From assembly GCF_050314555.1 (NCBI RefSeq), contig NZ_JBNPNH010000002.1:62001-126000 (forward strand): 64,000 bases of DNA, in the 5' to 3' direction. Within the stretch, counting starts at the first letter, position 1. Each line of letters begins with the position of its first letter. Of this stretch, positions 16,085 through 24,813 are shown one piece after another. The notes beneath the pieces were generated by a model, which did no database searches, was not told the origin of the DNA, and saw only the letters and a list, made by a program, of their open reading frames with translations. A program made the translations under genes and the position numbers. This DNA is from Spyradosoma sp004558035 (GTDB lineage: Bacteria; Verrucomicrobiota; Verrucomicrobiia; Opitutales; UBA953).

Positions 16085-18226
16085 TCAGCCGACGGTCAGG
16101 ATCGCCGTCGCCGCCATCGCCGCGAGCGCGCAGGCGATCGATTCGCCGCCGACGAGACCCGACGCCAGCGCGACCGAGTATTCCTCTTCCGTCTTCTTGT
16201 GGAACTTGTTCCAGAGCCAGACGAAGATCGCGCCGATCGCGAACGACGCCGCGTTGTTGAACGCCGCCGGGAGCGTCAGCACGATGCCCATGCCGATCGC
16301 GGAGGGCATGTACGCGCGCGCCTTCGGGAACAGGCGTTCGCAGACCGGAATCGCGACGCCGACGAGCCCGCCGATCGCCATCGCCCAGTAAACCGTCGTC
16401 GGGAGCGAAATCAGCGGATCGTTCAGAAATTCCGCGACGGCCTTCCACATGCGCGCGGGCGGCGCCGGGTATTTTTCGAGCGCGTCCACGTCGGGCACGA
16501 GCAGGCGCCACACGGGAACGACGATCGCCGTGCCGATGCAGATCGCGAGCAGCTGCGTGAAGAACTGGATGCGCGGCTTCAGCCCGAGCAGATTGCCGAG
16601 CTTCATGTCGGACATGAGGTCGCCGGAGGCGCCGCCCGCCGCCGCCGTGACGCCGCCGGTGATGAGGTTCGTGCTCACGTTCCCGCGCGCGCCGGGCACG
16701 ACGGAATAGATGAGCTGGGAAATTTTGCCCATCGCGCCGATCGGATTCGTGTCCGCCTCGCCGCAGGAGCGCGCGCAGATGAGGCCGAACGCGCCCGCGA
16801 GGAAGATCGCGAGCACGCCCAGATACCACGCCGCGTTGAACGCGAAGTGCAGCGTGCAGATCAGCCCGATCGCCGCGGGAACGATGCCGATGACGAACCA
16901 CTTCATCGGGATTTCGACGTCGGCGTTGACGTCGTCGGCCTCGGACGTCGCCGCCGCCCCCTTTTTCGGGAAGATGCCGGAGAACGCGCGCCCGATCGTG
17001 CGCCACTGGAACGCGAGCGCGGTGAAGCTCGCCATGACCATGATCGACGTGCCGCACCACAGCGACCAGTAAACGACGCGGAAGCCGGCGAAGTTGCCCT
17101 GCTCGTCCACGGAGACTTCGATGTTGCGGAAAATGTCCGAGCCGACGTGCAGAATGTCCTGCGAAATGAGCCACGGCGCGAGGAACCAGTCGAGCGCGAT
17201 CGCCGTGAAGAACATCGTCAGCGAAACGCGCAGACCGCAGAGCATGCCCGCGCCGATGAGCAGCACGGAGGGATCGACGGAAATGCCCGGCAGCGTGCCG
17301 TCGGCGCTCTCGGGAACGGCGGCCGCGATTTTTCCGCCGACGGCGGGAACGCCCGCCTGCGCGAGCTCGGGCGTGATCGCCTTGTCGGAAACGACCGTCG
17401 CGCCCTGAAGCCCCCAGATCTTAAGCGGGTTGAGAAAATCCGGCAGCCCGATCGCGTCGGGAACGACGGCGAGCGCCGAGCAGAATTCGGCGAGCTTCGC
17501 CTTGCCCGTTTCCGCGAACGCGTTGGCGAGCGTCGGCAGCTGCTTCACGAGCCCGAGCACCGCCGCGAAGCCGAGCGCCGTGAGCAGCGTCGCGACCTTG
17601 TTGCGCGTGACCTTGCTCCCGCTCGTCGCGTAGAGCGACTTCAGCGTTTCCGCCGAGGCGATGGAGCTCGGGAAGCGCAGGCGCTCCTGATTGATCAGCG
17701 CCTTCTTCAGCGGAATCGCGATGCACGTGCCGAGAATCGCGCCGAAGAAGATCGTCGGCACCATCTTGTACCACGGCGCGGGAACGCCCTGCAGCAGCAT
17801 CAGCGCGCCGAACGCGGAGACGACCGTGTGCGTCGTCGTCATGCCGATGACGGAGGCGACCGACGACGTCGCCGCGTTCTCGAGCACGCCCATCTGCTTG
17901 ATGCGTCCGCCCGAAAGCGAGCGCATCGCGTTGAACACGACGAAGGAAAGAATGACCGCGACGAGCGCGATGCCGAAGCCCCAGCCGATCTTCAGCGACG
18001 TGTACATGCTCGACGCGCACGCGAGCACGCCGATGCAGCCGCCGAAGACCGCGCCGCGCACGGTGAGCTGCGGTTCCTTGTCCGCGCGGTAAATGTATTT
18101 GCGCCAATAGGCTTCGCGCTGTTCGGGCGGGATTCTGTCCAAGGCGAAAACGGAGGTGTCGATTTCCGCTTCGGGAACGTTCGCCTCCTCCGGCGCCGCT
18201 GAGGTGTTCGTCTGGTCTTGAGTCAT
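16085..18226 (-). CDS. OPT family transporter
   Basis: Inner-membrane transporter of the oligopeptide transporter (OPT) family, which carries peptides or metal-chelates. 713 residues with about 14-16 hydrophobic segments. Conserved-looking elements include LTVRGAVFGGCIGV near the first helix, NAATSSVASVIGMTTTHT, and GGVTAAAGGASGDLMSDMKLG in the middle. The chosen start (MTQDQTNTS, 18226) precedes a ~60-residue cytoplasmic acidic head. An upstream extension in frame to 18373 was rejected because it overlaps dnaG's start region and looks unlike a membrane protein head. Substrate not predictable. Divergent from dnaG. Confidence 0.9.
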   Translation of the reverse strand: MTQDQTNTSAAPEEANVPEAEIDTSVFALDRIPPEQREAYWRKYIYRADKEPQLTVRGAVFGGCIGVLACASSMYTSLKIGWGFGIALVAVILSFVVFNAMRSLSGGRIKQMGVLENAATSSVASVIGMTTTHTVVSAFGALMLLQGVPAPWYKMVPTIFFGAILGTCIAIPLKKALINQERLRFPSSIASAETLKSLYATSGSKVTRNKVATLLTALGFAAVLGLVKQLPTLANAFAETGKAKLAEFCSALAVVPDAIGLPDFLNPLKIWGLQGATVVSDKAITPELAQAGVPAVGGKIAAAVPESADGTLPGISVDPSVLLIGAGMLCGLRVSLTMFFTAIALDWFLAPWLISQDILHVGSDIFRNIEVSVDEQGNFAGFRVVYWSLWCGTSIMVMASFTALAFQWRTIGRAFSGIFPKKGAAATSEADDVNADVEIPMKWFVIGIVPAAIGLICTLHFAFNAAWYLGVLAIFLAGAFGLICARSCGEADTNPIGAMGKISQLIYSVVPGARGNVSTNLITGGVTAAAGGASGDLMSDMKLGNLLGLKPRIQFFTQLLAICIGTAIVVPVWRLLVPDVDALEKYPAPPARMWKAVAEFLNDPLISLPTTVYWAMAIGGLVGVAIPVCERLFPKARAYMPSAIGMGIVLTLPAAFNNAASFAIGAIFVWLWNKFHKKTEEEYSVALASGLVGGESIACALAAMAATAILTVG

Positions 18227-18372
18227 AAGTTGTTCATTTTGACACTTTGCTCCCCCTCTGGCAAGCGCGCGGAGCGGACTCAAGGTGATCGCGGATCCCG
18301 CCGCGCTTCGCGCGGGCGTTCCGCGCTTGATTCGCGGGGAAGGCGCGCGTATGCTCTCGCGCATTTCGTGCA

Positions 18373-20238
18373 ATGCCGCTCATCAGCAAAAAATCCGTCG
18401 AAGAGATCCGTTCCCGCGCCGACATCGTCGCGCTGATAGGCGACTACACGAACCTCACGCGCGCGGGCTCGAAATGGAAGGGGCTGAGCCCGTTCACGAC
18501 GGAAAAGACGCCTTCGTTCTTCGTCGATCCCGACCGCGGGTTCTACTACTGCTTCAGCACGGGGCAAGGCGGCGACGTCTTCAAGTTCATGATGACGCGC
18601 GAGAGCCTGACGTTCCCGGAGGCGGTGGAGCGCGTCGCGCAGCGCTTCGGCATTCCCGTCGAATACGAGACGCGCGGGAACGCCGAGCGCTCGATGCGCG
18701 GCGAGCTCTTCGACCTTCACGAATCCGCGGCGGCGTTCTTCCGCGAAAAATTTCGCGCGCCCGAAGCCGCGAAAGTCCGCGAATACTGGACGCGCGACCG
18801 CGGCTTCGACGCGACGACGGCGGACGAGTTCGGCATCGGTTTTCTGCCGGAAAGCGGCTCGCGCGAGCTCGTCGGCATGCTGCTGAAGCGGCGTTTTTCG
18901 GAGCGCGCGATCGCGGCGTCGGGCATGTTCGGCGGGAGCGACAGGAGCTTCGACCCGCGTTCCCGCCGCGTGCAGTTCGAGGCGCGGCTGATCATCCCGA
19001 TCCGCGACGTGCAGGGGCGCGTCATCGCGTTCACGGCGCGGAAGATTCCCGGCGTCACGCCCGAAAACAAATGGGAGGAAGCGAAGTACAAGAATTCCTC
19101 GGAATCGGAAATCTTCAAAAAAGGCGCGACGCTCTTCAACATCGACAAGGCGAAGGAAGTCTTCACCGACCGCGCGAGGAAGGACGCCGGCGCGGACCCG
19201 CGCGCGACGCCGTTCGTGCTCGTCGAAGGGCAGCTCGACGCGATCCGCTGCTGGGAAAACGGCATCCGCACCGTCGTCGCCGGACAGGGCACGGGCATCA
19301 CCGCGCAGCAGATGCAGCTGCTCGCGCGCTACGGGAACGAGCTCGACTGCCTGCTCGACGCGGACGCCGCCGGGCAGAAGGCGGCGGAGCGCCTCGCGCC
19401 GCTCGCGTTCGAAGCGGGGCTGGACCTGCATTTTCTCAGCGTTCCCGGCGGCAAGGATCCGGACGAATTTCTGGCGAAGCGCGGCGCGGAGGGCGTCCGC
19501 GAAATCTTCGCCCGCAAACGCACGGCGATCGACTTCATCGCGGAGAGACATTTCGGCGGGAACGCGCCGCTTTCTCCCGTGCAGAAGCAGGAGGCCCTGC
19601 ACGCGATCTACGCGATTCTTGCGGCGGCGGGTTCGCTCGTCTTCCGCTCGGAATGCCTGCGGGCGCTGGCGCCGCGCGCCGGGCTGCAGCGCGTGGAGCT
19701 GGAGCGGGACTTCCAGGCATTTCTGCGGCGGCGCGACCGCGCGCGTCTCGAGCGCGAGGGCGTTCCCGCGGGAGCGCCTCCGCGCGGGACCGCGGCGCCG
19801 AATGCACCCTTGACTACCTTGGACGAGGATGTTTTGATTTTTGTTTTGCAATATGATGCGTTTCTTCCCCAGCTCGCGAACGACGTTCCTCCCGAATGGA
19901 TCGAATCGGACACGCTCGCCGGGCGCATTCTCAACCGGCTCATCGCGGAATTTTCCGAAGGCGGCTGGAACGGCGTCGGAGAGCCGCCGCCGCATCTGCT
20001 CGAGACCGACGAAGAACGCTCCTACGTCGCGAAAATCACGATGCGCACCCGCGTCTCGGAACACCCCGAGGAGACCGCGCGCGAATGCGTGGCGCGGCTC
20101 TGCGAACGCTACTGCGCGCGCGAACAGCGCAAGATCGACGCGGAAATCGCCGCGCTCCCGGCTTCGGATCCCCGCCTCGCGGAGCTGTTCCGCCGCGGCA
20201 TGGAGTTGCGCAAAACGCTGAAACTTTATAAAAAGTAA
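18373..20238 (+). CDS. dnaG: DNA primase with degenerate zinc site
   Basis: Synthesises RNA primers at the replication fork. The N-terminal CHC2 domain is recognisable (KWKGLSPFTTEKTPSFF, then YYCFSTGQGGD), but the zinc ligands are mostly lost: Ser39 and Thr42 replace Cys and His, Cys60 remains, and Thr63 replaces the last Cys. The catalytic toprim core is intact: Glu285 (LVEGQLDA) and Asp329/Asp331 (LLDADAAGQKAA). The C-terminal ~160 residues would bind the helicase. 621 aa. It precedes rpoD by 19 bp, as in the classical macromolecular synthesis operon. Confidence 0.95.
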   Translation: MPLISKKSVEEIRSRADIVALIGDYTNLTRAGSKWKGLSPFTTEKTPSFFVDPDRGFYYCFSTGQGGDVFKFMMTRESLTFPEAVERVAQRFGIPVEYETRGNAERSMRGELFDLHESAAAFFREKFRAPEAAKVREYWTRDRGFDATTADEFGIGFLPESGSRELVGMLLKRRFSERAIAASGMFGGSDRSFDPRSRRVQFEARLIIPIRDVQGRVIAFTARKIPGVTPENKWEEAKYKNSSESEIFKKGATLFNIDKAKEVFTDRARKDAGADPRATPFVLVEGQLDAIRCWENGIRTVVAGQGTGITAQQMQLLARYGNELDCLLDADAAGQKAAERLAPLAFEAGLDLHFLSVPGGKDPDEFLAKRGAEGVREIFARKRTAIDFIAERHFGGNAPLSPVQKQEALHAIYAILAAAGSLVFRSECLRALAPRAGLQRVELERDFQAFLRRRDRARLEREGVPAGAPPRGTAAPNAPLTTLDEDVLIFVLQYDAFLPQLANDVPPEWIESDTLAGRILNRLIAEFSEGGWNGVGEPPPHLLETDEERSYVAKITMRTRVSEHPEETARECVARLCERYCAREQRKIDAEIAALPASDPRLAELFRRGMELRKTLKLYKK

Positions 20239-20257
20239 TCCATCGAACAAAAGATTT

Positions 20258-22564
20258 ATGGCAGACAAGAAAAAGGCAAAGAAACCGGTTCCCGCCCGTC
20301 CGGCGGCGAAATCCGCTCCGGCGAAGAAAGCTTCCGCGAAAAAGCCGTCCGCGCCCGCGAAATCGGCGGCGAAGAAGAAGGCTCCCGCGAAGTCTGCCGC
20401 GAAAGCGGTTCCCGCGAAAAAAGCCGTCGCGAAGCCCGCCGCGAAAAAGAGCGTTCCCGCCAAGAAGCCCGCGCCGAAGACCAAGGCTCCCGCGAAGAAG
20501 CCCGCCGCGCCCGTCAAGCCGGCGGCGAAGAAAGCCGTTCCCGCGAAGCCGGCTCCGAAAAAGCCCGCCGCGAAGAAGAGCGTTCCCGCGAAGACGCCCG
20601 CGCCGAAGGCTCCCGCGAAAAAAGCCGTCGCGAAGAAGCTTCCCGAAAAGAAGCCCGCTCCCAAGGCCGCCGCGCCCGCGAAGCCGCTCCCGCCGAAAAA
20701 GTCCGAGGCGCCCGCTCCCGCGCCCGAGCGCAAGGAACCGGCGCACGAGGTGAAATACGCGCCCGACCGCTCTTCCGTGCTCACGTCCGCGGAAATCGCC
20801 AAGCAGCAGAAAAAGCAGCGCGAGGACGCGAAGAAGATCAAGGAAATTTCCGAAAAGACGCACTTCGATTCCAACGTCGCCGCCGTGCTCGACCAGAACG
20901 AAATCAACGCGCGCATGCACGATCTGCGGGCGCTGTCCAACCAGCAGGGCTACGTGACGATCGAGGACATCAACAACACGATTCCCGCGACAGCGACTTC
21001 GCCGGAAGCCTTCGAAAAGATTCTCGACCTGCTCGCGAATCTCGACATCAAGATTCTCGAAGCCGAAGACGTCGCCGCCTACAAGACGAAGCTTTCCTCC
21101 GAAGAGGAAGAGGCGCTCCGCTCCGTGCAGGTGGACATTCTCGACGACCCCGTGCGCATGTATCTGCGCCAGATGGGACAGGTGCCGCTGCTCAACCGCG
21201 ACGAGGAGATCTCGATCTCCAAGAGCATCGAGGAAGCCGAGTCGCGCGCGCAGGACGCGCTCTGCTCGATCTGGGTCACGCTCCCGCCGCAGCTCGAAGT
21301 CGCCCGCCGCCTCAACGCGCGCGTTGAACGTTTCGACCGCGTCGTGCTCGACAAGAAGGTCGAGTCCCGCGACGCCTACTACAAGCAGCTGCCCAAATCC
21401 ATCGCCGCCGTCGAGGCGATTTCGACGAAGCTCGACAAGGCGTGGATGGAATACATCGGCGGCCCGAACGAAGAGACGCGCCGCCGCGGCTACGCGCGCT
21501 TCATCAAGCTGCAGAAGGACATCCGCCCGCTGCTGCGCAAGTTCTGCTTCAAGATGAAGGTGCTCGAGGAATGGCTCACGTCCTTCAAGCCCGTCATCGA
21601 CACCTTCCGCGAATACGTTTACCAGCTTCACTTGATCGAGCGCAAGGACCGCCACGCGCGCAAGCTCGACCCGAAGGAGATCAAGACCAAGCTCGAAGCG
21701 CTCGAAAAGCAGTACCGCATCGGCGGCGAAGAGCTCCTCGAGATCTACAAGGAAGTCCGCGCCTGTCTGCAGCAGGCGCACCGCGCGAAGACGAACATGG
21801 TCGAGGCGAATCTGCGCCTCGTCATCTCCATCGCGAAGAAATACACGAACCGCGGGCTCTCGTTCCTCGACCTCATTCAGGAAGGCAACATGGGGCTGAT
21901 GAAGGCGGTCGAAAAATTCGAATACCGCCGCGGCTACAAGTTCTCGACCTACGCGACGTGGTGGATCCGCCAGGCGATCACGCGCTCCATCGCCGACCAG
22001 GCGCGCACGATCCGCATTCCCGTGCACATGATCGAGACGCTCAACAAGGTCATGCAGGTGCAGAAGCAGCTCTTCCAGGAACTCGGCCACGAGCCGACGC
22101 CGGAGGAAGTCGCCAACGAAATGCAGATGCAGGTGGACCGCGTCCAGCAGATCATGAAGATGGCGCAGCAGCCGATTTCGCTGCAGAGCCCCGTCGGCGA
22201 CGGCGACGACACGAGCTTCGGCGACTTCATCGAGGACAAGGCGGCGGAAAATCCCTACGACATCGCCGCGACCGCCCTGCTCCGCGAAAAGATCATCGAA
22301 GTGCTCCAGTCGCTGACCGAGCGGGAACGCGAAGTCCTCACGTACCGCTTCGGTCTCAAGGACGGCTATTCCCGCACGCTCGAGGAAGTCGGCAAGCTCT
22401 TCAAGGTCACGCGCGAACGCATCCGCCAGATTGAGGCGAAGGCGCTCCGCAAGATGCGCCACCCGGTCCGCCTCCGCCAGCTGCACGGCTTCTTCGAAGC
22501 GGGCGACCAGGACGTTTCCGGGCCGAGCTTCCGGCAGTTCGCCAAGGACGACGGCGCGGCGTGA
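20258..22564 (+). CDS. rpoD: primary sigma factor RpoD with a histone-like N-terminal tail
   Basis: Directs RNA polymerase to housekeeping promoters. Residues 1-160 are almost purely Lys, Ala and Pro in AKKP/PAKK repeats, like a histone H1 tail. Region 1.1 follows (about 215-270), then region 1.2 (DDPVRMYLRQMGQVPLL, ~296), a non-conserved spacer, region 2 (~513-585, RLVISIAKKYTNRG and KFSTYATWWIRQAI), region 3, and region 4 (~685-750, LTEREREVLTYRFGL and TRERIRQIEAKALRK). 768 aa, long for the family because of the tail. It lies 19 bp after dnaG. Confidence 0.97.
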   Translation: MADKKKAKKPVPARPAAKSAPAKKASAKKPSAPAKSAAKKKAPAKSAAKAVPAKKAVAKPAAKKSVPAKKPAPKTKAPAKKPAAPVKPAAKKAVPAKPAPKKPAAKKSVPAKTPAPKAPAKKAVAKKLPEKKPAPKAAAPAKPLPPKKSEAPAPAPERKEPAHEVKYAPDRSSVLTSAEIAKQQKKQREDAKKIKEISEKTHFDSNVAAVLDQNEINARMHDLRALSNQQGYVTIEDINNTIPATATSPEAFEKILDLLANLDIKILEAEDVAAYKTKLSSEEEEALRSVQVDILDDPVRMYLRQMGQVPLLNRDEEISISKSIEEAESRAQDALCSIWVTLPPQLEVARRLNARVERFDRVVLDKKVESRDAYYKQLPKSIAAVEAISTKLDKAWMEYIGGPNEETRRRGYARFIKLQKDIRPLLRKFCFKMKVLEEWLTSFKPVIDTFREYVYQLHLIERKDRHARKLDPKEIKTKLEALEKQYRIGGEELLEIYKEVRACLQQAHRAKTNMVEANLRLVISIAKKYTNRGLSFLDLIQEGNMGLMKAVEKFEYRRGYKFSTYATWWIRQAITRSIADQARTIRIPVHMIETLNKVMQVQKQLFQELGHEPTPEEVANEMQMQVDRVQQIMKMAQQPISLQSPVGDGDDTSFGDFIEDKAAENPYDIAATALLREKIIEVLQSLTEREREVLTYRFGLKDGYSRTLEEVGKLFKVTRERIRQIEAKALRKMRHPVRLRQLHGFFEAGDQDVSGPSFRQFAKDDGAA

Positions 22565-22604
22565 AATCCATTTTATCTTCAACCCTTAAAAACGTAAAAA
22601 CATC

Positions 22605-23531
22605 ATGATGAAAGTTGCTATCATCGGCGCGGGCGGACGCGTGGGATCCAACGCCGCCTTCGCGCTCCAATGCTCCGGCGTCGTCAGCGAAATCGTCTGT
22701 CTCGACGTCAACCAGGCCATGGCGGAAGGCGAAGCCCTCGACCTCCTCCACGGCGCGCCGCTCTGCGGCGACCAGATCATCCGCGCGGGAACGTACGCCG
22801 ACTGCGCGGACATGGACTGCATCGTCATCACCGCGGGTCTGCGCCGCAAGCCGGACGAATCCCGCCTCGACCTCATCAACCGCAACGTCTCCCTCTTCCG
22901 CAACATTCTCGGCGAAATCAAGAACGCCGGTCTGAAGCGCGACGCGATCGTGCTCGTCGTCTCCAATCCGGTGGACATCCTCACGCAGCTCGCCGTCGAA
23001 TTTCTCGGCCTTCCCGCGCAGCAGGTGCTCGGGCTCGGCACGGTGCTCGACACGTCGCGTTTCCGCGCGCTCATCGCCGATTCGCTCGGCGTCGCGCCGA
23101 CGCAGGTGGACGCGCTGATTCTCGGCGAACACGGCGATTCGATGCTTCCCGTGTGGTCGTCCGCGACGATCGCCGGCCTGCCGCTCGCGAAGTTCAAGAA
23201 CGTCACGCCCAGCTGGCAGAATCAGATTTTCGAGCGCACGAAAAAATCCGGCGCCGAAGTCATCTCCCGCAAGGGCGGCGCGGGCTGGGCGGTCGGCACC
23301 TCGGTGCGCGCCGTCGTGGACGCGATCGCGCTCGACCGCAAGTGCATCCTGCCGGTCTCTTCGCTCGTGGACGGGCCTTACGGCATCCGCGGCGTCTGCA
23401 TCAGCGTGCCGACGGTCGTCGGCCGCGCGGGCGTGATCCGTCACCTCGAAATCGAGCTCTGGCCGAAGGAAATGTCCGCGCTTCAGGCGTCCGCCGCGAA
23501 CCTGAAGAACACGCGCGCGACGATCAAGTGA
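22605..23531 (+). CDS. malate/lactate dehydrogenase family enzyme
   Basis: NAD-dependent 2-hydroxyacid dehydrogenase of the LDH/MDH fold. GAGGRVGS (8-15) binds NAD with Asp34 after the second strand. The catalytic His is in LGEHGDSMLPVW. The specificity loop reads TAGLRRKPDESRLDL: Arg81 occupies the place of Gln in lactate dehydrogenases and Arg in malate dehydrogenases, so malate is the better guess, although the following ESRLDL resembles LDH. 308 aa. It follows rpoD by 40 bp and ends at a strong terminator. A separate classical mdh lies at 50761, which makes the role of this copy unclear. Two adjacent ATGs are possible starts. Confidence 0.88.
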   Translation: MMKVAIIGAGGRVGSNAAFALQCSGVVSEIVCLDVNQAMAEGEALDLLHGAPLCGDQIIRAGTYADCADMDCIVITAGLRRKPDESRLDLINRNVSLFRNILGEIKNAGLKRDAIVLVVSNPVDILTQLAVEFLGLPAQQVLGLGTVLDTSRFRALIADSLGVAPTQVDALILGEHGDSMLPVWSSATIAGLPLAKFKNVTPSWQNQIFERTKKSGAEVISRKGGAGWAVGTSVRAVVDAIALDRKCILPVSSLVDGPYGIRGVCISVPTVVGRAGVIRHLEIELWPKEMSALQASAANLKNTRATIK

Positions 23532-23554
23532 GCGCGCTCCCGCAGCGCGCGCGA

Positions 23555-23594
23555 AAAACGCGTTCCCGCCTCGCCGCGGGAACGCGTTTTTTTT
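23555..23594 (+). terminator. terminator from an inverted pair of the iterated motif
   Basis: AAAACGCGTTCCCGC pairs with GCGGGAACGCGTTTT across a 6-nt loop, then more T. Both arms contain the iterated nonamer. It closes the dnaG-rpoD-dehydrogenase run. Confidence 0.88.
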
Positions 23595-23702
23595 GCGGGA
23601 AAATGCGACGGAAACGCGAAGCCGCGCCGCCCCGAAAATCCTAACGCAATTCTAACGATTCCCGAACGCGAACCGAACGCGCGCGCGTAAAATCGTGCGG
23701 AC

Positions 23703-24626
23703 ATGATCAAGACGGATGATTTCTTCAAGGCGGGAACGCTCGCGTGCGCGGGGCTCATGGGCGTGCTCGCGGTCGCGTTCTTCTTTCAGCTCTCCGCGAG
23801 TTCGGCGGACGCGTGGCGGGAATTCGGCCTCGGCTTTCTCTGGTCGAGCGAATGGGATCCGGTCGCGGACCGCTACGGCGCCCTGCCCTCGCTGGCGGGA
23901 ACGCTGCTCACGACGGCGATCGCGCTCGTCGTCGCGCTGCCGCTCTCGTTCGTCTCCGCGCTTTACCTGACGGAGGCGCATCCCGCGGTCGGCAGGGTGC
24001 TCGGCCAGGCGATCGACCTGCTCGCGGCGATCCCGAGCGTCATCTACGGCATGTGGGGCTTCTTCGTGCTCGTGCCGCTGATGCAGAACCACGTCAAACC
24101 CTTCTTCACGGAAACGCTCGGCGCGGGCGAGCTTCCCGCCGTCGGGCGCTTTCTCGGCACGGATTCGAGCGGCTACGGCTTTCTGACGGCGGGGCTGATT
24201 CTCGCGCTGATGATTCTGCCCTACATCTGCGCGATCATGCGCGACGTCTTCAAGATGACGCCGCCGATGCTGCGCGAATCCGCGTTCGGCGTCGGCTGCA
24301 CGCGCTGGGAGACGGCGAAGGACATCGTGATGAAATACGGCATACGCGGGCTGCTCGGCGGCGTGTTCGTGGGCCTCGGGCGCGCGCTCGGCGAAACGAT
24401 GGCGGTGCTCTTCGTCATCGGCAACCTGATGGAGATCCCGAACGGCGTCTTCGACGCGGGAACGACGATCGCGGCGACGCTCGCCAACAACTTCGCGGAA
24501 GCGCAGGGGCTGCAGCAGAGCGTGCTTTTCGCGCTCGGGCTGATTCTGCTTTCGCTCTCGTTCGCGATTCAGGTCTTCGCGCAGTACTACCTGCACAGGA
24601 CCTCCGCCAAGCGCGGCGAACGCTGA
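23703..24626 (+). CDS. pstC: phosphate ABC transporter permease, PstC type
   Basis: Membrane subunit of the high-affinity phosphate importer. Six hydrophobic segments are visible. The cytoplasmic EAA-type loop and its surroundings read FVGLGRALGETMAVLFVIGN, typical of PstC/PstA. LLTTAIALVVALPLSF and AIPSVIYGMWGFFVLVP are also family-like. 307 aa. Unusually, no pstS, pstA, pstB or phoU gene lies next to it: rpoD-region genes are upstream and a helicase downstream. The remaining subunits must be elsewhere. Fairly sure of the family; PstC rather than PstA by overall resemblance and N-terminus. Confidence 0.85.
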   Translation: MIKTDDFFKAGTLACAGLMGVLAVAFFFQLSASSADAWREFGLGFLWSSEWDPVADRYGALPSLAGTLLTTAIALVVALPLSFVSALYLTEAHPAVGRVLGQAIDLLAAIPSVIYGMWGFFVLVPLMQNHVKPFFTETLGAGELPAVGRFLGTDSSGYGFLTAGLILALMILPYICAIMRDVFKMTPPMLRESAFGVGCTRWETAKDIVMKYGIRGLLGGVFVGLGRALGETMAVLFVIGNLMEIPNGVFDAGTTIAATLANNFAEAQGLQQSVLFALGLILLSLSFAIQVFAQYYLHRTSAKRGER

Positions 24627-24692
24627 ACGCCGCGCCGCGGGAAAGAAGCGGCGTTCTCGCCGGCGCGGACGCTTTCGCGCGAGGCGACGAAA

Positions 24693-24732
24693 CCGCGAGG
24701 CCGTGAAGTTCCGAAGCTTCACGGCCTCGCGG
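24693..24732. terminator. strong hairpin after pstC
   Basis: CCGCGAGGCCGTGAAG and CTTCACGGCCTCGCGG form a 16-bp perfect stem with an 8-nt loop. No T run follows, so it may be a weak or Rho-assisted terminator, or an mRNA-stabilising hairpin for pstC. Confidence 0.6.
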
Positions 24733-24813
24733 CGCGTCGTGCCTTCATGCGTTCCCGCGCGAATAAAAGCTTGTCGGGCGCGCGGGAAGATTGTCCAATT
24801 ATCCGCTTTATTC

